DNA of 36,471 nucleotides from the NCBI GenBank assembly GCA_029005135.1, contig JAQXFO010000056.1, positions 1 to 36,471 on the forward strand, written 5' to 3'. Under the pieces are notes generated by a model, which ran no database searches, was not told the origin of the DNA, and saw only the letters and a list, made by a program, of their open reading frames with translations. A program made the translations under genes and the position numbers. How positions within the stretch are numbered: position 1 is the stretch's first letter; the number at the start of each line of letters is the position of its first letter. Shown here piece after piece: positions 28,054 to 35,824 of this stretch. This DNA comes from Lachnospiraceae bacterium. Lineage in GTDB: Bacteria > Bacillota > Clostridia > Lachnospirales > Lachnospiraceae.

Positions 28054-29364
28054 ATGACGATACTTTATCTTGACTGCCGAATGGGGGCTGCCGGAGATAT
28101 GCTGTCGGCGGCTCTTTTCGATATCATGCCCGACAAGGCAGCGGCCCTTCGGCTGCTTAACAGCGCCGGGATCCCGTCGGTGCGTTATGAAGCGGAGACG
28201 GCCCGGAACTGCGGCATTGCCGGAACACGCCTCCATGTCTTTGCGGACGGAGAGGAAGAGGGACCGGGCGGGACGGATCACGAAGACAGCGGTCATCACA
28301 GCCATGCCCATCCTGAGGGGGATTGTCACGCCCGTCAGGACTACGATCATCATGATCATGAGCCACACACGCATGCTCACCACGGCCGTGATCTGGCTGC
28401 CATCCGGGCTGTCATTACGTCACTGAACGTGTCGGACAGCGTGAAGGCCTTTGTTTCCCGTGTCTATGACTCCCTGGCAGAGGCGGAGGCAGCGGCCCAT
28501 GGCCGTCCCGTTGAGCTGATTCATTTCCATGAAGTGGGAGCCCTGGATGCGGTGGCGGATATCACGGCGGCCGGTCTTCTTACGGAAGCCCTGGCACCTG
28601 ATAAAATCGTGATTTCGCCGGTGGCTGTCGGCTCAGGCTGGGTGAACTGCGCCCACGGCACTTTGCCGGTACCGGCACCGGCCACGGTTCACCTCCTCAA
28701 GGGGCTGCCGGTGGCCGCCTCCGATGTGACGGGAGAACTCTGTACGCCCACAGGAGCCGCCCTCCTCCGCGCATTGGCCGATGAAACCGGTTCTCTGCCG
28801 GCTATGACCCTGACGGCCTCGGGCTTTGGTCTGGGAAAACGGGAGTACCCGGGACGTCTCAACGCGGTCAGGGCGATCCTCGGCGAGATGCAGCCTCAGG
28901 AGGCGAAGGCAGGCAGCCCGTTATCGGCGGGGTGGCCGACGGACACGATCGTCGAGCTGACGGCCTCCGTGGATGATATGACGGGCGAGGCGGCGGGCTA
29001 TGCCCTTGAGAAGCTCTTTGAGGCCGGCGCCAGGGATGCCTGTCTGCAGGCTCTTATCATGAAAAAAAATCGCCCCGGGCTCCTTCTGACGGTGATCACC
29101 GACCGCGAACATGAGGCGGCCGTGACGGAAGCGGTCTTCCGCCTGACGACGACGCTGGGGATACGCCGGGAGGAAAAGCAGCGCTATATCCTGAATCGCC
29201 GTGAAATTCAGCGTATGACGCCCTGGGGACCTGTCAGGGTGAAGATCGCTGAGGGTCCCGGTATCCGGCGTGAGAAGCCGGAATTCGAGGACATCCGTGC
29301 CATCGCTGACAGGACAGGGCGAACGCCCGCCGAGATCCTGGCCGACACCGCCTTTTCAAAGTGA
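28054..29364 (+). CDS. larC: Nickel insertion protein LarC (single reading frame)
   Basis: LarC inserts nickel into the pincer precursor in a CTP-dependent reaction. The 436-residue product has the start TILYLDCRMGAAGDMLSAALFD, a His-rich variable loop at about residues 73-112 (many HH and DH pairs), the IHFHEVGALDAVADI motif, and the C-terminal domain with ELTASVDDMTGE. In Lactobacillus plantarum LarC is made by a programmed frameshift from larC1 and larC2; here it is one continuous frame. The start lies three bases after the larB stop and has a weak ribosome binding site, suggesting coupling to larB. Neither larA nor larE is in the window. Confidence 0.93.
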   Translation: MTILYLDCRMGAAGDMLSAALFDIMPDKAAALRLLNSAGIPSVRYEAETARNCGIAGTRLHVFADGEEEGPGGTDHEDSGHHSHAHPEGDCHARQDYDHHDHEPHTHAHHGRDLAAIRAVITSLNVSDSVKAFVSRVYDSLAEAEAAAHGRPVELIHFHEVGALDAVADITAAGLLTEALAPDKIVISPVAVGSGWVNCAHGTLPVPAPATVHLLKGLPVAASDVTGELCTPTGAALLRALADETGSLPAMTLTASGFGLGKREYPGRLNAVRAILGEMQPQEAKAGSPLSAGWPTDTIVELTASVDDMTGEAAGYALEKLFEAGARDACLQALIMKKNRPGLLLTVITDREHEAAVTEAVFRLTTTLGIRREEKQRYILNRREIQRMTPWGPVRVKIAEGPGIRREKPEFEDIRAIADRTGRTPAEILADTAFSK

Positions 29365-29390
29365 GAATGATGACGGCAGGAAACGTCATG

Positions 29391-29440
29391 AAAAAGAGGC
29401 TGCACACCACTTCGGTGCGCAGCCTCCTGTGTTATTTTTT
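29391..29440. terminator. Shared terminator between larC and ilvE
   Basis: An 8-bp stem GAGGCTGC/GCAGCCTC (29396-29403 with 29419-29426) has an inner CACC/GGTG stem. The five A just before it form a T-run on the minus strand, directly ending ilvE. On the plus side a T-run (29435-29440) follows some bases later, so it may also end larC. The genes are convergent. Confidence 0.82.
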
Positions 29441-29458
29441 CTGATTGGCTGTGAAATC

Positions 29459-30481
29459 TTATTCGACCGGAACGATCCAGCCTTCCGGGGCTTCGATGCG
29501 GCCCATCTGGATGCCTGTCAGTGTGTCGTAGAGTTTCTGGATCGTCGGACCCATCTTCTCCATACCGCTCGGGAAGCAGATCTCCTGATCGCCGTTGCAG
29601 ATCTTGCCGACCGGGGAGATAACGGCAGCGGTGCCGCACAGACCGCATTCGTCGAATTCGGGCAGCTCGGTCAGCGGGATATCTCTCTCTTCGACTTCAA
29701 GACCCAGGTAGTGCTCGGCGACGTATTCCAGAGAACGTCTGGTGATAGAGGGCAGGATCGTCGGAGACCCGACCGTGACGAACTTGTTGCCCTTGATGAA
29801 GATGATGTTGGCGCCGCCGGTCTCTTCCACCTTGGTTCTGGTGGCAGAATCCGGATACAGGTTCTCGGCAAAGCCCTGAGCATGGGCCTGGACAATGGCA
29901 TGAAGGCTCATGGCATAGTTAAGACCGGCCTTGATGTGGCCTGTGCCGCGGGGAGCCGCACGGTCGAAATCAGCGATCTTGATGGTCAGCGGCTTGGCAC
30001 CGCCCTTGAAATACGGACCGACCGGCGTGGTCAGAATGCGGAATTCATATTCTTCAGCCGGCTTGACGCCGATGACAGGATTGGAACCGTAGAGATACGG
30101 TCTGACGTACAGTGTGGCACCGGAGCCGTAGGGCGGAACCCAGTCTTCATTGGCCTTGACCACCTGCTTGACAGCGTCGATGAAGCGTTCCTTCGGAAAG
30201 ACCGGCATCTCGAGACGGGCGGCTGACTGAGCCAGACGCTCAGCGTTGAGGTCGGGACGGAAGGTCACGATCTGACCGTTGACAGTTTCATAAGCCTTCA
30301 GGCCTTCGAAGACCGTCTGGGCATACTGCAGAACGCAGGCACATTCGTGCATCTGAATGAACGGATCGTCGATAAGAGCACCGTTATCCCAGGCACCGTC
30401 TTTATAACGTGAGACATAACGTTTGTCTGTCTGAATATAAGAAAAGCCAAGGCTTCCCCAATCCAAATCCTTTTTTGCCAT
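29459..30481 (-). CDS. ilvE: Branched-chain amino acid aminotransferase
   Basis: IlvE is a fold-IV pyridoxal-phosphate aminotransferase that makes or breaks down leucine, isoleucine and valine. The 340-residue product has the family signatures: YAQTVFEGLKAY, the motif YVRPYLYGS, the PLP lysine in GHIKAGLNYA (Lys184), and the C-terminal ECGLCGTAAVISPVGKI block. ATG 30481 on the minus strand has GGAGG eight bases upstream. Length fits the eukaryote-like/Firmicute IlvE group of about 340 residues. It is likely a CodY-regulated gene by analogy, but no convincing CodY box was found. It is convergent with larC and 83 bases downstream of the alpha/beta hydrolase gene. Confidence 0.95.
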   Translation of the reverse strand: MAKKDLDWGSLGFSYIQTDKRYVSRYKDGAWDNGALIDDPFIQMHECACVLQYAQTVFEGLKAYETVNGQIVTFRPDLNAERLAQSAARLEMPVFPKERFIDAVKQVVKANEDWVPPYGSGATLYVRPYLYGSNPVIGVKPAEEYEFRILTTPVGPYFKGGAKPLTIKIADFDRAAPRGTGHIKAGLNYAMSLHAIVQAHAQGFAENLYPDSATRTKVEETGGANIIFIKGNKFVTVGSPTILPSITRRSLEYVAEHYLGLEVEERDIPLTELPEFDECGLCGTAAVISPVGKICNGDQEICFPSGMEKMGPTIQKLYDTLTGIQMGRIEAPEGWIVPVE

Positions 30482-30518
30482 TTCTCATTCCTCCAAATAA
30501 AAATCAAAGATTATTCCT

Positions 30519-30524
30519 ATTATA
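30519..30524 (-). promoter_or_regulatory. Probable -10 box of ilvE
   Basis: A perfect TATAAT on the minus strand, 37 bases upstream of the ilvE start codon. The -35 region is poor (best TTTATC at 16 bases), so an activator-dependent or weak promoter is possible. Confidence 0.45.
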
Positions 30525-30564
30525 ACGCTGTTTTTTCAAAGATAAACAGGCGATACAGGCTTTT

Positions 30565-31497
30565 TTACGAAAAAAATCTCTTTTTTTCGATCCAGTCATC
30601 GATAACGGTCATGACCTCATCGGCAATGGCCTCGTTGAGGATTTCGTGACGGTAACCTTCAAAAAGGCGGCTTTCCACATCCCGATAGCCGCGGGCCTTC
30701 AGGTGGGCAACGGCCTTGTCAAAGTTGGCGGCACTGCCGATGCAGGGATCGTCGCTGCCCGAGAGGAAGAGGACGGGCATAGAGGGATTCGTCACAGACC
30801 AGCCGTCGTCGCGGTAAGTCCACGAGGCCAGGTCAAAAAGCCCGCAGAAACCGTCGCAGGTAAAGATAAAGCCGCATAAGGGGCTTTTCAGGTAAAAGTC
30901 CACATTGCTTCGGTTGACAGACAGCCAATCGAATGCGCTTTGCGGGTTCGGGATATTTTTTTGATAGGCGCCAAAGGCCAGCTTGTTGAGAAACGTGCTG
31001 CGATGACGCCGGCCCCGGAGCTTTCCTTCGATCGAAGCCAGGGCATGGGCCAGCGGTGCGGCGCCGTTGATCGAAGGCGTCCCCATGACAATGAGGCCGT
31101 CGGCGGCATTGCCCTGTTGGCGGATCGTACAGCGTACGACAAAGGAGCCCATGCTGTGGCCGATGAGAAGCAGCTTTCTGCCGCTCCAGCGGCGTCGGGA
31201 TTCTTCGATGGCCGCCAGGGTGTCGGTGATGAGGGCAGCACCGCCGCCTTCGTAGAAGAAGCCGAGGTCATCGGGGGACAGGACGCTGCCGCCGTGGCCG
31301 CGGTGGTCATGGATAAAGCAGGCATAGCCCTCATCGGTCAGATGGCGGATCAGCGGGAGATAACGCTCCTTCATCTCGGCCATGCCGTGGACGAGCTGGA
31401 CGATGCCCCGAATCTTGCCGTCATCGGGCTCAGCAGCCAGACAGGCCAGCTTCAATCCGTCATAAGGTGATGTCAGTGTCAGAGATTCTGTTTTCAT
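30565..31497 (-). CDS. Alpha/beta hydrolase, monoacylglycerol lipase/lysophospholipase-like
   Basis: The 310-residue protein has the serine hydrolase fold of the Hydrolase_4 group. The oxyanion-strand region VQLVHGMAEMKERY is followed by DHRGHGGS, the nucleophile elbow LIGHSMGS (Ser115), the aspartate in LFLSGSDDPCIG, and the histidine in GYRHEILNE. Such enzymes cleave monoacylglycerols or lysophospholipids, but the substrate is not predictable here. No signal peptide is seen, so it is probably cytosolic. Start ATG 31497 (minus) follows AAAGGAG; the longer frame from 31527 lacks one. No terminator was found between it and ilvE, so read-through into ilvE is possible. Confidence 0.88.
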   Translation of the reverse strand: MKTESLTLTSPYDGLKLACLAAEPDDGKIRGIVQLVHGMAEMKERYLPLIRHLTDEGYACFIHDHRGHGGSVLSPDDLGFFYEGGGAALITDTLAAIEESRRRWSGRKLLLIGHSMGSFVVRCTIRQQGNAADGLIVMGTPSINGAAPLAHALASIEGKLRGRRHRSTFLNKLAFGAYQKNIPNPQSAFDWLSVNRSNVDFYLKSPLCGFIFTCDGFCGLFDLASWTYRDDGWSVTNPSMPVLFLSGSDDPCIGSAANFDKAVAHLKARGYRDVESRLFEGYRHEILNEAIADEVMTVIDDWIEKKRFFS

Positions 31498-31548
31498 CGC
31501 AGCTCCTTTCCGGCTGATAACAGCCAAATACAGACGGCACGCGGCCGG

Positions 31549-31869
31549 TTATTTGATCTGGGCGTAATGCTTCAGATAATAGGTGACACCGATAAAGCCG
31601 ACGATGGCGATGCCGATGCCCACGAGGATAAGATATGAGCTGTAGCGGCTGCCGATCTTAATCAGGATCTGATCCGCCAGAAGCAGCAGACAGTAGGCCA
31701 GGATGGCGCCCTGTTCCTTCTTTTTATCGTAGCGGGGGCGGTTCGGGTCGTTGTTGTACTGCTTGCCGTTCAGAAGCTTCATAACGGCGTCACCCTTGCC
31801 GATCAGAATGCCGATAATGATGAAAAGCAGTATGCCGGTAATAAAATAATCAAGAAAATCTAAACTCAT
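31549..31869 (-). CDS. DUF3784 family membrane protein
   Basis: The 106-residue protein has three membrane helices (about 8-27, 55-75 and 80-100) and the spaced pattern of the DUF3784 family: GILIGKGD after helix one, then a charged linker with RYDKKK before helix two. Function is unknown. ATG 31869 on the minus strand has GGAGG upstream. It has its own promoter, and the hydrolase gene follows 51 bases later, probably in the same transcript. Family assignment is by resemblance and moderately sure. Confidence 0.75.
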   Translation of the reverse strand: MSLDFLDYFITGILLFIIIGILIGKGDAVMKLLNGKQYNNDPNRPRYDKKKEQGAILAYCLLLLADQILIKIGSRYSSYLILVGIGIAIVGFIGVTYYLKHYAQIK

Positions 31870-31894
31870 AGCGTCCTCCAGTCGGTGAATAGTT

Positions 31895-31924
31895 ATTTCA
31901 ATTTTAATAGAATACCCCTGTCAA
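31895..31924 (-). promoter_or_regulatory. Promoter of the DUF3784-hydrolase unit
   Basis: On the minus strand a perfect TTGACA (31924-31919) lies 18 bases before TGAAAT (31900-31895), which has two mismatches to the -10 consensus. It is 26 bases upstream of the start codon. Confidence 0.5.
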
Positions 31925-32003
31925 ATCAATGCTTCGCCAGGGTGAACCTGCGGCATAATCCCAATCCCCTGAATCGGAATTATCAAAAAAACCAAAAAGG
32001 CTG

Positions 32004-32032
32004 TTGACAGAACCGGGGGAATCATGTATTAT
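32004..32032 (+). promoter_or_regulatory. Strong promoter of the tRNA-Gly pair
   Basis: TTGACA (32004-32009) and TATTAT (32027-32032), exactly 17 bases apart, 37 bases before the first tRNA. This is a near-consensus promoter as expected for stable RNA. Confidence 0.88.
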
Positions 32033-32069
32033 ACGTTTTGTTGAAAACAACATCAGTTGTCAACGACAT

Positions 32070-32141
32070 GCGCGAGTGGCTCAGCGGTGGAGCACCACCT
32101 TGCCAAGGTGGGGGTCGCGGGTTCGATCCCCGTCTCGCGCT
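32070..32141 (+). tRNA. tRNA-Gly (anticodon GCC), copy 1
   Basis: A full cloverleaf can be drawn: acceptor GCGCGAG/CTCGCGC (32070-32076 with 32134-32140), D stem GCTC/GAGC, anticodon stem CCACC/GGTGG with loop TTGCCAA (anticodon GCC at 32102-32104), T stem GCGGG/CCCGT with loop TTCGATC, and discriminator T. No CCA is encoded. It reads GGC and GGU codons. An identical gene begins 180 bases downstream. Confidence 0.97.
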
Positions 32142-32152
32142 CTGAGGGAGGG

Positions 32153-32190
32153 TTCCGGATTTGCCCATAATTGGCGGGTTCGGGGCTTTC
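32153..32190 (+). terminator. Weak hairpin between the two tRNA-Gly genes
   Basis: An imperfect stem (32153-32165 with 32173-32185, several G-T pairs) is followed by CTTTCTT. It could partly terminate or mark a processing site between the two tRNAs. Confidence 0.3.
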
Positions 32191-32249
32191 TTCATGAATA
32201 GCTCTTGTTTTGAAAACTGAACAGGCTTTCTGAACAGAGAGCAAAGTCT

Positions 32250-32321
32250 GCGCGAGTGGCTCAGCGGTGGAGCACCACCTTGCCAAGGTGGGGGTCGCGG
32301 GTTCGATCCCCGTCTCGCGCT
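32250..32321 (+). tRNA. tRNA-Gly (anticodon GCC), copy 2
   Basis: All 72 bases are the same as in the copy at 32070. The upstream and downstream flanks differ, so the duplication is limited to the gene body. It shares the promoter at 32004 and is followed by a terminator. No CCA is encoded. Confidence 0.97.
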
Positions 32322-32334
32322 CTTTTTTATGAGA

Positions 32335-32374
32335 CTCCGTTTTCTCACGGTCTGTGAGAGAACGGAGCTTTTTT
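32335..32374 (+). terminator. Intrinsic terminator of the tRNA-Gly operon
   Basis: A 14-bp stem (CTCCGTTTTCTCAC with GTGAGAGAACGGAG, one G-T pair) with loop GGTCT is followed by six T. Very strong. Confidence 0.93.
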
Positions 32375-32538
32375 ATTGTCACATATTTTGGTCACATGAG
32401 CGCAGCAGCACGTTATTCTGGACAAACAGATTGATCATTTTTTTATGATTAAAGCAAGGGTGTTTGTCTGATTGCCGTGCAAAAGTATGTGGTGACAGCA
32501 TAACACATCTGACATGCCATGAGGAGGAGACAGCTTTT

Positions 32539-34983
32539 ATGGAAAAAGAGACACCGACAGTCAGAGTGGATGATGCCAATATTGCCGAGGCCCTGAGCCG
32601 GGAATACAGCAGCCTCTTCAAGATCGATGCCGCGACTCGACAGATGACACTCTACCGGACAGACGGCATTTCCTTTGATCCTGCGGTCCTTGATAAGCTG
32701 CTGGCTCTGGGCGATTATGAACGGATTCTGTCACAATATATCGACAACTTTATTGCGCCGGAGGATCGGGATCGTATCCGGGAGGCCATCACGCTGCCCG
32801 TCCTTATGGAGAAGGTACCGGCGTCGGGGCTTTACAAGCTGGGCTTCCGCCGTCAGATGAAGGGAATGGTCGCCTATTATGAAATGAATACCGTCAAAAC
32901 GGTGGACGACAGCGGGCATGTCACCTTTGTTCTGGGGCTTCGTGATGTGGATGAGGAGGCCCGCCGCCAGCTGAAACAGACGCGGGAGATGGAAGTTCAG
33001 CGGGAGATCATCGAGGGCCTCGGCTCGGAGTATTATTCTGTCCTGCTGGTCGAACCGGAGAAGGATGTGGTGACGTCCTACCGGGCCGACGAGGAAGAGG
33101 GCCGGGCGATCCAGGCGTATTTTCGACATTATAACAACAGCTGGTCAAAGGGGATCCTGGCTTATTCGGAGGAGCTGATCTCCGGGGAAAGCCGTCCCGA
33201 TTTCATCGCCGGTCTATCTCTCGACAAACTGAAGAGAGAGACCCGGGATTATTCCCTTATCTATGAAAAGCTGACGGAGGACGGCATTATTTATCTCCAG
33301 GCCCGTGTGGCCTTTGTGCATGCCAGGAACGGCGGCAAGGTGGCGGTCATCGGTACCCGGAATGTGGACGATCTTATTAAAAAGGAACGTCAGCAGGAAA
33401 TGGCCCTCAGGGCAGCCTTTGACGCAGCCGAGGCCGCTAACCGGGCCAAGACGGATTTCCTTTCCAATATGTCTCACGATATCCGGACACCGCTGAACGG
33501 CATCATAGGCATGACCGCCATTGCGGTGGCCCATATCGACGAGAAGGAACGGGTGCGTGAAAGCCTGATGAAGATCACCCAGGCCAGCAAGCACCTGCTC
33601 AGCCTGATCAATGAGATTCTCGATATGAGCAAGATCGAATCCGGCAAGGTGGATCTGGTGGAGGAGGCCTTCAACCTGTCCGATCTGGTGGATAACCTCC
33701 TGACGATGATCAATCCGGAAATAGAGGCTCATCACCATGAACTCAGCGTCAATATCACCGATGTGGCGCATGAGGAGGTGATCGGCGACAGTCTGCGCAT
33801 CCAGAAGGTCTTCACCAATCTGATGAGCAATGCTGTGAAATACACGCCGGACGGCGGCCGCATCCGCCTGTCTATCTGTGAAAAGCCCTCCGGCCAGCCG
33901 CGGGTGGGCTGCTATGAATTTGTTTTCGAAGACAACGGCATCGGCATGGCCGAGGAGGAACTGGAGAGGATCTTTGAACCCTTCGTCAGAGCCAGAGACG
34001 AGCGGGTGGGCAGCATCCAGGGCACGGGCCTCGGTATGCCCATCAGCCGAAATATCGTCCGTATGATGGGCGGTGATATCAAGGTGGAGAGTCAGAAGGG
34101 AGTCGGCTCCCGCTTCACCGTCACGATCTATCTGAAATTTCGCGATGCGGAAGAGATCCCCTATGAGAAATTTGTGGATCTCCCGGTACTGGTGGCTGAT
34201 GACGATGAACTGAGTCTGGAATCCTGCTGCGGCATGCTCAATGATTTCGGCATGTTGGCCGAAGGTGTCAGCAGCGGTGCCGAGGCCCTGGATCGTGTGA
34301 TGAAACGTCATGAGGCGAAAGAGGATTATTTTGCCTGCCTTCTCGACTGGAAGATGCCCGGCATGGACGGCATTGCCGCTGTCCGGGCGATCCGGCAGGC
34401 TGTCGGGCGGGATGTGCCGATCATTATCATTTCCGCCTATGACTGGTCCGATATCGAGCAGGAGGCCCGGGAGGCCGGCGCCAATGCCTTCATCAGCAAG
34501 CCGCTGTTCCGTTCAAGGCTGGCCAGAACCTTCTCGGCACTGGTGGGGGAAGAGGAGATCCTGACGGATGTGCCGCTGTCGGTTCTGGGACGTCTGGACC
34601 TGACGGGCCGCCGGGCCCTTCTGGTGGAGGATAACGATCTGAATGCCGAGATAGCCGCCGAGATCCTCGGGATGACGGGCATACAGGTGGAAAGGGTCGT
34701 GGACGGCCTGATGGCCGTGGACAGGATGGACGATTGTCCGGAAGGCTATTATGATATCATTTTCATGGATATCCAGATGCCGGTGATGAACGGCTACGAT
34801 GCCGCCCGGGCCATCCGCGCCATGGACCGCCGCTATTGCCGGGAGGTACCCATTATCGCCATGACAGCCAATGCCTTCGCCGAGGATGTCCAGGCGGCCA
34901 GAACCGTGGGTATGAACGGTCACATCGCGAAGCCCCTGGATTTTGTTATGCTGGCGGGCGTGCTGAAGAAGTGGCTGATGTGA
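32539..34983 (+). CDS. Soluble hybrid histidine kinase with two receiver domains
   Basis: The 814-residue protein has no membrane segment or signal peptide. Two similar PAS-like sensor modules (about 10-130 and 150-275, each with a Y-S-L/V-L-x-[IV]-[DE] start) precede a HisKA domain with the phosphorylated histidine in NMSHDIRTPLNGIIG (His313). The ATPase domain follows (NLMSNAVKYTPDGG, DNGIGM, GTGLGMPI). Two receivers follow: the first with Asp603 in LLDWKMPGMDG and Lys in ISKPLF, the second with Asp744 in FMDIQMPVMNG and Lys in IAKPLD. Both keep the acceptor Asp. No HPt domain or partner response regulator is nearby. Start ATG 32539 has GAGGAGGAGA upstream. Signal and output are unknown. 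Confidence 0.93.
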   Translation: MEKETPTVRVDDANIAEALSREYSSLFKIDAATRQMTLYRTDGISFDPAVLDKLLALGDYERILSQYIDNFIAPEDRDRIREAITLPVLMEKVPASGLYKLGFRRQMKGMVAYYEMNTVKTVDDSGHVTFVLGLRDVDEEARRQLKQTREMEVQREIIEGLGSEYYSVLLVEPEKDVVTSYRADEEEGRAIQAYFRHYNNSWSKGILAYSEELISGESRPDFIAGLSLDKLKRETRDYSLIYEKLTEDGIIYLQARVAFVHARNGGKVAVIGTRNVDDLIKKERQQEMALRAAFDAAEAANRAKTDFLSNMSHDIRTPLNGIIGMTAIAVAHIDEKERVRESLMKITQASKHLLSLINEILDMSKIESGKVDLVEEAFNLSDLVDNLLTMINPEIEAHHHELSVNITDVAHEEVIGDSLRIQKVFTNLMSNAVKYTPDGGRIRLSICEKPSGQPRVGCYEFVFEDNGIGMAEEELERIFEPFVRARDERVGSIQGTGLGMPISRNIVRMMGGDIKVESQKGVGSRFTVTIYLKFRDAEEIPYEKFVDLPVLVADDDELSLESCCGMLNDFGMLAEGVSSGAEALDRVMKRHEAKEDYFACLLDWKMPGMDGIAAVRAIRQAVGRDVPIIIISAYDWSDIEQEAREAGANAFISKPLFRSRLARTFSALVGEEEILTDVPLSVLGRLDLTGRRALLVEDNDLNAEIAAEILGMTGIQVERVVDGLMAVDRMDDCPEGYYDIIFMDIQMPVMNGYDAARAIRAMDRRYCREVPIIAMTANAFAEDVQAARTVGMNGHIAKPLDFVMLAGVLKKWLM

Positions 34984-35154
34984 TGCCGCCTGAGCCGATG
35001 CCGAAGGCCCCATGCCGGCGATGATAATTCGGAGGATTTGCTTGCGTATCTGCAGAAGGCAGGCGTCCCGGCCTCGTTGGGGATTTGCTATTCGGACACC
35101 GTTTCCGAGTCGGATATTTTTTATGATTTTGCCGGAGAGTTTGAAAGAGAATGA
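34984..35154 (+). pseudogene. Coding-like remnant, possibly the 3' end of a GGDEF-type gene
   Basis: The frame stays open for 56 codons after the kinase stop, in the same frame, and the last 43 look like real protein: DNSEDLLAYLQKAG, VPASLGICYSDTVSE, SDIFYDFAGEFERE. The part VPASLGICYS resembles the SIG core of GGDEF domains and the end resembles their ADxxMYxxK helix, but the match is weak and the motif's Asp and Tyr are missing. No ATG or GTG start exists in the stretch, and the stop overlaps the GNAT start as ATGA, which suggests a once-coupled gene. It is probably a decayed gene, or a kinase extension cut off by a stop. Function unknown. Confidence 0.4.
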
Positions 35155-35660
35155 TCAGAGCCGTTAATCGTTCGGAAATACCGGCGTGTGCCGCCCTGAT
35201 ACGGGAAAGCTTTCTGACGGTTGCCCGTGATTTCGGTTTCACCCGGGACAACGCGCCGGATTTCACCGCTTTTGCCGCGGACGATGACATGCTGTACCGG
35301 CATTTTGATGACGAAAGCAGGAAAATGTTTGCCTTCCTGTTTGAGGACAAGATCGTCGGCTACTATTCCCTGCTGCTTTTGGATAATAACGTTTGTGAAT
35401 TGAATCATCTCTGTGTCAGCCCGGCCTGCCGGCACCGCGGGATAGGGGAACAATTACTGGAACACGGGGCTGCCCTGGCCCAAAGCCTGGGGATGTCAAA
35501 AATCGAGATCGGTATTGTTGAAGAAAATGTCCGATTAAGACAGTGGTATGAAAGTCACGGCTTCACCCATGTCAAAACCGAGAAATTTGATTTTTTCCCC
35601 TTCACCTGCGGCTATATGGAGTATAGCCTTCAGCAGGACACAAAGCAGGATACAGAATAA
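35151..35660 (+). CDS. GNAT family N-acetyltransferase
   Basis: The 169-residue protein has the GNAT fold: N-terminal IRAVNRSEIPACAALIRESF, beta-strand region VCELNHLCVSP, the acetyl-CoA motif RHRGIGEQLL (R-x-x-G-x-G/A), and the C-terminal strands (WYESHGFTHV.. GYMEYSL). It acetylates an unknown substrate. The ATG at 35151 overlaps the stop codon of the upstream remnant by four bases (ATGA). There is no typical ribosome binding site except GAAAGAGA. The gene ends in a short polar tail, before a terminator. Confidence 0.88.
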   Translation: MIRAVNRSEIPACAALIRESFLTVARDFGFTRDNAPDFTAFAADDDMLYRHFDDESRKMFAFLFEDKIVGYYSLLLLDNNVCELNHLCVSPACRHRGIGEQLLEHGAALAQSLGMSKIEIGIVEENVRLRQWYESHGFTHVKTEKFDFFPFTCGYMEYSLQQDTKQDTE

Positions 35661-35794
35661 GTATCTCGTGTTTGGAATGATTATACGCACTTTCTTTTCC
35701 GGAAGAGAAATAAGGGAGTCGAAAGCAAAATGAGGCTCATTCTGTTTATGACCAGCATGCCAAAAACAAATGCGCGAGTACTGAAATTCAGATG

Positions 35795-35824
35795 AAAAAA
35801 TCCGGCTTTACTGCCGGATTTTTC
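35795..35824. terminator. Bidirectional terminator between GNAT and niaR
   Basis: A perfect AAAAATCCGGC/GCCGGATTTTT stem with loop TTTACT has T-runs on both strands. It serves both the plus-strand GNAT gene and the minus-strand niaR transcript. In the 134 bases between GNAT and it I see nothing else recognisable. Confidence 0.87.

Noticed and set aside
32022-32382. Minus-strand frames with repeated [19 protein letters not shown]
   Set aside because: This is the antisense translation of the two tRNA-Gly genes, a common spurious protein in databases.
32431-32451. AT-rich inverted repeat TGATCAT/ATGATTA before the hybrid kinase
   Set aside because: The arms are short, AT-rich and imperfect, with a T-only loop; no promoter context makes it convincing as operator or terminator.
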